Virus record (IMG/VR): IMGVR_UViG_3300036768_000752
Coordinates: 1-34,766 of that record
DNA: 34,766 nucleotides
Origin: a virus
Strand: one strand, 5' to 3'
Every line of letters begins with the position of its first letter. Within the stretch, counting starts at the first letter, position 1. Of the stretch, positions 29,574 through 34,766 are shown one piece after another. Both the position numbers and the translations under genes were made by a program. Below the pieces are notes generated by a model. The model searched no databases and was not told the origin of the DNA. It saw nothing but the letters and a program-made list of their open reading frames with translations.

Positions 29574-30101
29574 ATGGAGTTCACGGTTCACGAGGTCGGA
29601 TACCCAGAGTTCGAGGAGGTTGTTGAGGCCGACAGTCCCAGCGAGGCGGCGGAGCTGGTGGCCGCCTGCGACTGGGAGCCAGGCGACCGCACCTACTGGG
29701 TGCGGTTCATTGTCGAGGACCCCGGCGGGAGGCGCCGGTGGCGCGTCACCGTGCCGGTGCACCCCGAGGAGCCCGACTGCCCGGGGGGCGGGCACGAGTG
29801 GTGCTCGCCTGTCGAGGTTGTGGGCGGGCTCAAGGAGAACCCCGGCGTCTGGGCCCACGGCGCCGGGGTGGTGTACCGGGAGGTATGCCGGCATTGCGGC
29901 TGGTACCGCATCACCGACACCTGGGCCCAGGACCCAGATACGGGGGAGGAGGGCCTGGAGTCGGTGGCGTACGAGGAGCCGGACGAGGCGTCGCTCGCCT
30001 GGGTGCGGCGCCTGCGCGGCGAGGAGGAGGAGGATGATGAGCCGGTTGATGAGGAGTGGCCGCCTGACGAAGGTCCAGGCGGCTGGTATGGGTCCATCTA
30101 G
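29574..30101 (+). CDS. Accessory protein with zinc-like HEWC...CRHC site and acidic tail
   Basis: 175 residues. It begins with strands EFTVHEVGYPEFEEVVEADSPSEAAELVAAC, where the ADSPSEAA turn resembles the small early proteins at 4830 and 5056. A metal-site candidate is formed by CPGGGHEWC and, about 35 residues later, VCRHCGWYRI. The C-terminal 30 residues are strongly acidic (EEEEDDEPVDEEW) and may mimic DNA charge or be disordered. AAGGAGGG precedes ATG 29574. Function unknown; an anti-restriction-type role from the acidity would be pure speculation. Confidence 0.65.
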   Translation: MEFTVHEVGYPEFEEVVEADSPSEAAELVAACDWEPGDRTYWVRFIVEDPGGRRRWRVTVPVHPEEPDCPGGGHEWCSPVEVVGGLKENPGVWAHGAGVVYREVCRHCGWYRITDTWAQDPDTGEEGLESVAYEEPDEASLAWVRRLRGEEEEDDEPVDEEWPPDEGPGGWYGSI

Positions 30102-30111
30102 GGAGGCGGCA

Positions 30112-30438
30112 ATGATGGAGCCTCTTACGCCACGTCGCGAGTTCTTCTGGAGAGTGTACCAGCTCCGTGTGTACGCCCAAGGGGGCTGGTGGAGATGTGC
30201 GGAGGACGGCGTCGCCAAGCTAGGCGATGTCGCCATCCGCCTCGGACTGGATTACTGCCGCGCAGTGAGGGAGATGGCCAGTGCCCTCAAGCGCGGTGAC
30301 AAGCGCCGCTTCGCCAAGCTGGCCGAGCTGTGGTACCGCCAGCTCGGATGGAGCGATGAAGACCTGGCCGCCATGTTCATGCGTGACCGCCGGGACGCCT
30401 GGCGGTCCTACGTCGAGTCGGAAGGAGGTAAGCGATGA
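30112..30438 (+). CDS. Accessory helical protein, unknown
   Basis: 108 residues from ATG 30112 after GGGAGGCGG. It is helical and basic, rich in Trp and Arg: REFFWRVYQLRVYAQGGWWRCAEDG, LGLDYCRAVREMASALKRGDKRRFAKLAELWYRQLGW and a C-terminal MRDRRDAWRSYVESEGG. No helix-turn-helix can be firmly assigned, although the charge would fit nucleic-acid binding. It overlaps the following gene by 4 bases, and both lack an octaloop leader, forming a small operon with 30435 and 30981. Confidence 0.6.
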   Translation: MMEPLTPRREFFWRVYQLRVYAQGGWWRCAEDGVAKLGDVAIRLGLDYCRAVREMASALKRGDKRRFAKLAELWYRQLGWSDEDLAAMFMRDRRDAWRSYVESEGGKR

Positions 30439-30977
30439 AAGCCAAGAGGTATTACTACCGGTGTGGCGACTGCCTGAGCACGGTTGTGCTTGAGGAAAGG
30501 CTTTTCGAGGTGGAGTGCATCTGCGGAGGCGAGCTCGAGTACTTGGGCCCGGTCACCGATACCGGGCACTGGAAAAAGGTGGAGGAGAAATCCCCCTGCG
30601 ACGGCCGTTGCACCGGCGCGCGCGGCTGGAAGTGCGACTGCGTCTGTGGGGGAGAGAACCACGGCACCAAGCTCGTGGTGACCGTGGAGCGCATCGGTGG
30701 CGTGGCACGCGTCAGACCGCCAGACCAGGACGCCATCCGCCGCGCCGAGGAGTACCGCGCGGCGCGCCAGGAGGTGAAGGACGCGCTAGCGCGTGTGTTC
30801 GGCGAGGACTACAGGCGCTTCGTGGAGCGGCGTTGGGTTCAGTCGAGAACCGCTTGGGAGAGCATGTGGGCCGTGAAGCGGGAGATGAAAGCCATCGCCC
30901 GCCTGGCCACCCATGCAACGAGAATCCGCCGGCTCCGCGAGCTTGCGGAGCGCGTGTCGAAGCTCAAGGGGAGGTGA
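30435..30977 (+). CDS. Cysteine-rich zinc protein with C-x-C-x-C-GG-HG signature
   Basis: 180 residues. An N-terminal ribbon uses Cys10, Cys13, Cys28 and Cys30. A second cluster uses Cys55, Cys59, Cys67, Cys69, Cys71 and the following GGENHG. The second signature is widespread in uncharacterised phage and plasmid proteins. The C-terminal 90 residues are basic helices (AEEYRAARQEVKDALARVFG, RRLRELAERVSKLKGR), likely for nucleic-acid contact. Ribosome site GGAGGTAAGCG. Function unknown. Confidence 0.65.
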   Translation: MKAKRYYYRCGDCLSTVVLEERLFEVECICGGELEYLGPVTDTGHWKKVEEKSPCDGRCTGARGWKCDCVCGGENHGTKLVVTVERIGGVARVRPPDQDAIRRAEEYRAARQEVKDALARVFGEDYRRFVERRWVQSRTAWESMWAVKREMKAIARLATHATRIRRLRELAERVSKLKGR

Positions 30978-30980
30978 GCC

Positions 30981-31244
30981 ATGTGGTACGTCGCCACCTA
31001 TGAGGACGTGTCAGTCAACGGCGGGCCAGTGGAGGTTGGGTCGTTCCCGACCCAGCGCGAGGCACGGCGGGCTCTTGCCGAGCGCCTCGGCCTGCCGAAC
31101 CTTCGTGGGCTCAAGCGAGTGCGGACGGCATCGGGAGCGACCGGGTGGTTTCACCCAGCTACCGGCCTCGTGGTCTACGTGACCACGCGCGCCGAGGAGC
31201 GGTATGTGCTCCGGCTCCCCGCGGTCTGGCAAGCGCCCAGGTAG
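30981..31244 (+). CDS. Small accessory protein D, paralog of 743-988
   Basis: 87 residues with GGGGAGGTGAGCC upstream. It shares with the left-end protein the order VGSFPTQREARRALAERLG (strand, then Ala/Arg helix), a linker, and GWFHPATGLVVYV, with similar lengths. Identity is low, so the two diverged long ago. Unlike D' it has no octaloop leader and is the last gene of a three-gene run that ends at a strong terminator. Function unknown. Confidence 0.65.
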   Translation: MWYVATYEDVSVNGGPVEVGSFPTQREARRALAERLGLPNLRGLKRVRTASGATGWFHPATGLVVYVTTRAEERYVLRLPAVWQAPR

Positions 31245-31272
31245 GGAGTGTGCGATGCCAAAAAAGTCGAAA

Positions 31273-31320
31273 GCCGCTTCCGGGGAGACAACGATGCCCC
31301 ACCCCGGAAGCGGCCTTTCT
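31273..31320 (+). terminator. Intrinsic terminator
   Basis: A 13-base-pair stem (GCCGCTTCCGGGG at 31273-31285 with its complement at 31302-31314) with a 16-base loop and the tail CTTTCTTTC. It ends the 30112-31244 operon and insulates the second promoter block. Confidence 0.85.
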
Positions 31321-31343
31321 TTCACGCTACAAGTTCCACGGTT

Positions 31344-31427
31344 GCATTTTGCATCGCAAAGAGCTGACGAAAAAGTGCATTTCGGCAAGCATAAAAGCCA
31401 TGGCGAACATGGCACGCATTTTGCTCT
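31344..31427 (+). promoter_or_regulatory. Conserved 84-base block with sigma-54-type promoter, copy 2
   Basis: Same layout as 28663-28746: GCATTTTGCATC, GAGCTGAC, AAAAAGTGCA, 30 variable bases, then TGGCACG-N4-TTGCT at 31410-31425 with GG and GC 10 bases apart. The expected start is near 31436, about 12 bases before ATG 31448, with GGAGGGAG between. TTTGC-ATC-GCAAA forms a small dyad in this copy. Confidence 0.7.
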
Positions 31428-31447
31428 CTAACGTCGTGGAGGGAGAG

Positions 31448-32590
31448 ATGATGGCCAACCGAAAGCCCAACAGCCCCGCCGCAGAGGCGGGGAAGTTCGC
31501 CCCGGCGGCTGGGCTGGCCACCCGGCAAGCCGTGGCTTTTTGCGTGCCCGAGGGCTGGCGGGTCTTCGAGGCTCGCGCCGTTGACGGGCGCGCCGTCCGG
31601 TGGGTAGCGCCTGCCGTGAGCGGCGGGCGGACCCTTGTCCGTTGGCTTGGGGCCTACGGCAAGGGTCCGTCGCTGGCGGCGGCGCTGGATTGGGAGCTCG
31701 GTCCGGTGAGCCGGTCCCGCTCCGCTGCCATCCCCCGCGACGGCTGCGGCCCGCTCGGAGGCGTGGGCCTGTTGCTTGACCCCGCCCGGGCGCACCTGGC
31801 GAGGGCGGTCCCGCGGGACTGCTGGGCCCAGGACGTGGAGGGGGCGTACGTCCCCACCAGGTTCCGCCGGACCCAGACGCGGTCCTGGCGGGTGGCCTTC
31901 GCGTGGGCCGGTGACGGGCCGGCGGACGAGCCTTGGGGCCCGGGCCGGTACGTGGAGACCCTGGTCGGCTTCGGCCGCGAGGCCGTGGTGGCCATCGTGG
32001 TAGCCACCGATAAGGTCCGGCCGGAGGTCGAGGCCGCTGGCCTGCCGGTGGTGCGCTGGGCGGAAATCCGCCCAATGGCGCGCGGCTTGGAGGCGCCCGA
32101 GCCGGAGGGGCCGGCCGATGAACCGGCGGGGCAGGTGCCGCACGTGCCCCGCGGCTGGGTGTTCGCTGCCTTCAATGGCGACTGGCGCAAGGTCGGGGTC
32201 TGGGCGCCAGAGCTCGCCGGAGAATGCGAGGGCGGCTGGTTCCGCGGCGACTGGCCGCCAGGCTACCGCACCTGCCGCCGGCATGCGGCTGGCAAGGTGT
32301 TCATGGCACGGAGCATTGAGCAGGCGCGGGCCGCAATCCGCCGGCTGCTCAGGCGCGACGGGTGGCGTGGCGCGGACATCGGGGCCTGGCCGCTTCCGTT
32401 GCCATTCGAGGCGGCCTGGGCGCTGGACCACCGGGTGGCGAAGGAGTGCGACGCCATCCTCGATGAGGCGCGCCTGCGCTTCCGCGACGCCACCGCGGCA
32501 GCCAAGTACGCGGCGCACGCGCTTGCCTCCTTGCTCGAGGCGGCAGGCGCGTACGCCGCTGCTGGCGGGAGAGGAGGTCGCCATGACTAG
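31448..32590 (+). CDS. Largest accessory-arm protein, unknown
   Basis: 380 residues from ATG 31448 (ATG 31451 possible), with GGAGGGAG before it. Two similar-looking halves may exist: an N-terminal part with EGWRVFEARAVDGRAVRWVAP and GLLLDPARAHLARAVPRDCWAQ, and a second part with PRGWVFAAFNGDWRKVGVWAPE and CRRHAAGKVFMARSIEQARAAIRRLLRRDGW. The C-terminus is a long Ala-rich helix (DATAAAKYAAHALASLLEAAGAYAAAGG). Scattered Trp, Arg and Cys residues do not form a known motif. It is the first gene after the second sigma-54-type promoter. Function unknown. Confidence 0.65.
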   Translation: MMANRKPNSPAAEAGKFAPAAGLATRQAVAFCVPEGWRVFEARAVDGRAVRWVAPAVSGGRTLVRWLGAYGKGPSLAAALDWELGPVSRSRSAAIPRDGCGPLGGVGLLLDPARAHLARAVPRDCWAQDVEGAYVPTRFRRTQTRSWRVAFAWAGDGPADEPWGPGRYVETLVGFGREAVVAIVVATDKVRPEVEAAGLPVVRWAEIRPMARGLEAPEPEGPADEPAGQVPHVPRGWVFAAFNGDWRKVGVWAPELAGECEGGWFRGDWPPGYRTCRRHAAGKVFMARSIEQARAAIRRLLRRDGWRGADIGAWPLPLPFEAAWALDHRVAKECDAILDEARLRFRDATAAAKYAAHALASLLEAAGAYAAAGGRGGRHD

Positions 32591-32742
32591 GGCACCGCCC
32601 AGGCCGGGCCGCCCGCACCTTCGCTGCGGGTGCGGAGCGGCCTAGTGGTGGCAGCGCGGGCGAGGACGCGGCCTGCCCCAACTGCTACGTCCCGGGACCC
32701 GCGGCCCGCTGCGGCCCACCGCGGGAGGGAGCCCCGCCGTAA
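32583..32742 (+). pseudogene. Frameshifted small zinc-ribbon gene
   Basis: ATG 32583 follows GGAGAGGAGG and reads MTRAPPRPGRPHLRCGCGAA then TAG. A +1 shift near 32640 continues as PSGGSAGEDAACPNCYVPGP to a TAA at 32740-32742, joining CGCG with CPNC into a plausible four-cysteine ribbon of about 54 residues. The TAA sits in a CCCC/GGGG hairpin loop. Could be a decayed gene, a sequencing error or recoding. Confidence 0.45.
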
Positions 32743-32866
32743 GTGGGGTTCTGGCCCACCCCGAGGCGCACGGGGTGGCGCCGCCAGGGCAGCCGGAGAA
32801 CCGGATGTCCTGGCGGCGAGGCGGCCGCCGCCGGCAGCCGGGCCGGCGGGGAAGGCCAAGGCGGAA
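32743..32866 (+). other. Non-coding interval with GC hairpins
   Basis: Between the broken zinc-ribbon gene and leader 6 I see no supported gene. It contains an inverted repeat CCACCCCG / CGGGGTGG (about 32757-32779) and other GC-rich dyads without U tracts. Confidence 0.35.
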
Positions 32867-32910
32867 CCGGCAGGACGGCGGCCCCGGCGCCGTAAGGCCG
32901 GGGAAGGGAG
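32867..32910 (+). promoter_or_regulatory. Octaloop hairpin leader 6
   Basis: CCGGCA (32867-32872), 9 bases, stem CCCCGGC (32882-32888), loop GCCGTAAG (32889-32896), GCCGGGG (32897-32903), then AAGGGAGGAG and ATG 32916. The inner G-C pairs differ in orientation from other members, supporting covariation. Confidence 0.7.
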
Positions 32911-32915
32911 GAGCC

Positions 32916-33755
32916 ATGAAAGAGTTTACGTGGACGCAAGAGTTGGCGCCGCGCTCGCGGGCGGCATGGCTGGTGTTCTTCAAGGACGGGGAAGCCAGGC
33001 CGTTCGAAGGCCGGGACATCCCCGGCTGGTGCGTGGTCCGCGAGAGGCAGTCGGGGCCACGCAGGGGGAAGTGGACCCCCACTATCTGGAGGCTGGTCCT
33101 GGCGGACAGTGTCCTGGCCGTAGCCGGGCACTACGGCTGGAACACTGGCGACTTCCCTGAGGGCCTGTGGTCGGCGCTCGGGAAGCGTGGGTCAATCCCA
33201 GCCTCATGGGCTGAATGGGCCGCCCTCCTGGCCGGCACAGTCGGGGTCCCGGCTGAGGAGGCAAGGGCGCTCCTGCGGGCGATGGACCCGGAGGTGGCGG
33301 CCCGGTGGGACCGCGCCGAGGAGAAAATCCGCGAGCTCCTCGGCGGCGGCGAAGCATCAACCGGGCCGGCCCAGGCGCAGCTCCATCCGTCCGCCGAGCG
33401 GAACCGGAGTCTCCTGCACGAGGCGCTACCTGCGGTGCAGTCAGCGAGCCGCACCATCGTCACAGTGGAGGTCCGACCAAGGCGGTTTGGGGGCGATTAC
33501 GACGCCCCGCTGGAGGTAGTGCTCGATGGGGAGGTAGTTGCCCGCGTGGTCCCGTTGCCACCAGGTCCGAACGCGGCGGAGCCGAATGAGGTCTGGTGGG
33601 CGGCTGCGCGGGCGACTGGCGCCGCCAGCTTCGCCGCAGGCCCGGCCATTGGGCAATACGGGTTCGTCTGGTTCAAGCTGGAGGTGCCGGCTGGCGCCGA
33701 ACTCCGCCACCCGGCGCTGCGCCAGATGTCGAGCGCGTACGTGATTGAGGGCTGA
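32916..33755 (+). CDS. Accessory protein A (complete copy)
   Basis: 279 residues with AGGGAGGAG before ATG 32916. The N-terminal 80 residues contain strands and aromatics (AAWLVFFKDGEARPFEG, WTPTIWRLVLADSVLAVAGHYGWNTGDFP). The middle is helical (AEWAALLAGTVGVPAEEARALLRAMDPEVAARWDRAEEKIRELLGGG). The C-terminal 90 residues are nearly identical to the frame at the left end. No known family. The segment from about residue 190 on is the part shared between both window ends. The next gene follows after 10 bases, as on the left. Confidence 0.7.
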   Translation: MKEFTWTQELAPRSRAAWLVFFKDGEARPFEGRDIPGWCVVRERQSGPRRGKWTPTIWRLVLADSVLAVAGHYGWNTGDFPEGLWSALGKRGSIPASWAEWAALLAGTVGVPAEEARALLRAMDPEVAARWDRAEEKIRELLGGGEASTGPAQAQLHPSAERNRSLLHEALPAVQSASRTIVTVEVRPRRFGGDYDAPLEVVLDGEVVARVVPLPPGPNAAEPNEVWWAAARATGAASFAAGPAIGQYGFVWFKLEVPAGAELRHPALRQMSSAYVIEG

Positions 33756-34119
33756 ACCGGGCGCGATGGAGGATGGCACGACTCTACGCGATTACATCCA
33801 CAGCATGAAGCAAGGGTGGTGGCTCTACCACCCTTACCGGGCGATACAGATTGGCCTGCGGCTTGAGGGTATGGCCGCTGAGCTTGGCCTTGACCTCGGC
33901 CGGCATGTGGAGGTGGAGTTCCGGAGGGGCACACATGGCTCCGGTCCGGATACCAGGTACTGGTACGAGTGGCGGGTGAGGGGCGTCACTCTCCCCGCCA
34001 CGACCTCTGCGTGGCGCCTTGCGCCTTCAGATGCGGACCGAATCTTCAACTGCAAGGAAAGCGGCCTACCGTTCATCGCGCCAACAGAAGATGGGTTGGT
34101 GGCTGGCTTCGCGTGGTAA
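33482..34119 (+). repeat. Right copy of diverged A-B duplication
   Basis: Aligns gaplessly with 1-638. After it, the right copy goes directly through one leader to gene C, whereas the left copy has a hairpin, a leader and gene D' before C', making the left copy 327 bases longer between B and C. Confidence 0.9.
33766..34119 (+). CDS. Accessory protein B, paralog of 285-638
   Basis: 117 residues from ATG 33766 (TTG 33745 is an alternative overlapping the A stop). It keeps LRDYIHSMKQGWWLYHPYRA, the PDTRYWYEWRV core and the final VAGFAW of the left copy, with substitutions spread along the chain and no frameshift. The pattern of mostly amino-acid-tolerant changes suggests both copies are under selection. 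Family and function are not recognised. Confidence 0.7.
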   Translation: MEDGTTLRDYIHSMKQGWWLYHPYRAIQIGLRLEGMAAELGLDLGRHVEVEFRRGTHGSGPDTRYWYEWRVRGVTLPATTSAWRLAPSDADRIFNCKESGLPFIAPTEDGLVAGFAW

Positions 34120-34127
34120 GCGGCCCG

Positions 34128-34156
34128 GCTCCGGGGGCTAAGCCGGAGCAAGGAGG
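34128..34156 (+). promoter_or_regulatory. Octaloop hairpin leader 7
   Basis: Stem GCTCCGG (34128-34134), loop GGGCTAAG (34135-34142), CCGGAGC (34143-34149), then directly AAGGAGG and ATG 34162. The stem sequence differs from leader 2, which precedes the paralogous gene C', while pairing is kept. Confidence 0.75.
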
Positions 34157-34161
34157 TGAAC

Positions 34162-34548
34162 ATGGCTGTATGGGTGCTGAACGCGTTAGTGCCACCGGAG
34201 GGCGGGGGCACGATGGTCGTGTGGCCACCGCTTGGCTTAGACCAGCCCAAGGCGCTCTCGGCAGCAAAGGCGGCTGCGAAGGAAGCCGCTGCGGCCGGGA
34301 GGTGCCTGATTGGGCACCCCCAAACGGCAGCGCTGCTAGGCGTTGCCCCGTCTCGCGGGGAGGCGAAGCCGACCGCTGGGGATGTGGCGTACGTGGTGCG
34401 GCTTCGGAGACGCGCGGCTGCGCCTGGCGACGTGGACGTGACCCCTGGCGACCTGGAACTGCTCATGGTGCACTACGAGCTGCTGCCACCAGCCACGTCA
34501 GAAAACCAGCAGCCGCGGCTAAACTCGGCAGGAACGGAGGCCAAGTGA
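34162..34548 (+). CDS. Accessory protein C, paralog of 1008-1337
   Basis: 128 residues with AAGGAGG before ATG 34162. The first 105 residues are about 95% identical to C' at the left end, including MAVWVLNALVPPE and the Ala/Lys helix. The C-terminal 20 residues (PPATSENQQPRLNSAGTEAK) are unique to this copy and look disordered; in C' the corresponding place holds the stop and the operator-like palindrome. It overlaps the following gene by 4 bases. Function unknown. Confidence 0.7.
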   Translation: MAVWVLNALVPPEGGGTMVVWPPLGLDQPKALSAAKAAAKEAAAAGRCLIGHPQTAALLGVAPSRGEAKPTAGDVAYVVRLRRRAAAPGDVDVTPGDLELLMVHYELLPPATSENQQPRLNSAGTEAK

Positions 34549-34766
34549 CTGCCGCTGAAAAGACCCTGGGCAAAACGGTTGGCGGGTCGCTGGCAGTGGT
34601 GCTGCTGCCCTGCCCCAAGGCGGTCACGTTTTCCCGCGGCCCAGACTCGCCGATGGCGAAGCACCAGGTGCCGCGGTCGGCCCTGCCGCATGATGCGCTG
34701 GAGGCTCTGGGACGTGGTGTGCCGGTCGTGCTCACCGGCTGCCCGGCAGCACGCGGCTCCCGGTGG
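34545..34766 (+). CDS. Protein of unknown function, cut by window end
   Basis: Open frame from GTG 34545 (overlapping the preceding stop; ACGGAGG upstream) to the window end, 74 residues without a stop: VTAAEKTLGKTVGGSLAVVLLPCPKAV and LPHDALEALGRGVPVVLTGCPAARG. Too short to assign. In the left part of the window C' is followed instead by the recombination gene. Confidence 0.5.
   Translation, partial: MTAAEKTLGKTVGGSLAVVLLPCPKAVTFSRGPDSPMAKHQVPRSALPHDALEALGRGVPVVLTGCPAARGSRW

Noticed and set aside
31255-31431. Possible 58-codon + strand gene starting MPKKSKAASG
   Set aside because: It would run through an intrinsic terminator and the whole conserved promoter block; the corresponding frame in the first block is broken by stops at two places.
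31322-32584. Long minus-strand open frame (about 420 codons)
   Set aside because: It is the antisense shadow of the 31448-32590 gene in high-GC DNA; it has no ribosome site and lies against the uniform gene direction. Similar long antisense frames at 15368-16501, 21406-22773 and 11835-12962 were rejected for the same reason.
1-34766. Terminal redundancy or circular overlap of the two window ends
   Set aside because: The matching ends differ at many positions and by a 327-base cassette, and each is followed by different unique sequence, so they are paralogous copies and not the same ends read twice.

Overview
The window looks like almost a whole tailed-phage (or intact prophage) genome. It has high GC, every convincing gene lies on the + strand, and genes are tightly packed with frequent 1-4 base overlaps and strong GGAGG-type ribosome sites. 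A replisome-organizer-like gene, an XRE regulator and a DUF1064 nuclease recall phages of Firmicutes. The capsid genes are Mu-like (DUF935 portal, Mu F-like, Mu I-like, gp36/gp37/virion-morphogenesis types), but the tail is non-contractile (tail tube, frameshifted assembly chaperone, 1031-aa tape measure, gpL/gpJ-like tip). Host assignment is inference. I see no integrase, transposase, DNA polymerase, tRNA or CRISPR array, so temperate or lytic life style is unresolved.

Layout: (1) 1-1337, small accessory genes that are a diverged duplicate of 33482-34548. (2) 1406-8007, early region: putative annealing protein, Cas4-like nuclease, XRE regulator, replication initiator carrying an in-gene origin-like repeat array, small unknown genes, DUF1064 nuclease, two-HTH protein. 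(3) 8017-10112, a protein with a sliding-clamp-binding motif, a ParB-fold protein and a GT-A glycosyltransferase-like protein. (4) 10122-18274, packaging, head and connector genes. (5) 18252-27168, tail genes. (6) 27168-28436, lysis. (7) 28437-34766, an accessory arm of small unknown genes.

The accessory arm is the most unusual part. Two intergenic regions share an 84-base gapless conserved block ending in a perfect sigma-54-type promoter motif (28729-28744 and 31410-31425). Seven genes at the two ends of the window are preceded by a short hairpin with an 8-base loop (consensus GGGNNAAG) whose stem covaries and which sits directly against the Shine-Dalgarno sequence. Several of these genes end with a hairpin whose loop contains the stop codon. 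Together these suggest a set of small, individually controlled cassettes (morons) under a common transcriptional and post-transcriptional programme. The two ends of the window share this architecture, which would fit a circular or circularly permuted genome, but the end repeats are diverged paralogs and not terminal redundancy.

Other highlights: 13 GTTC boxes spaced 9-10 bases inside the replication gene, followed by an AT-rich palindrome; two TTGACA promoters placed so that transcripts would begin at the start codon; and jelly-roll-like domains inserted in or added to three consecutive tail-tip proteins.
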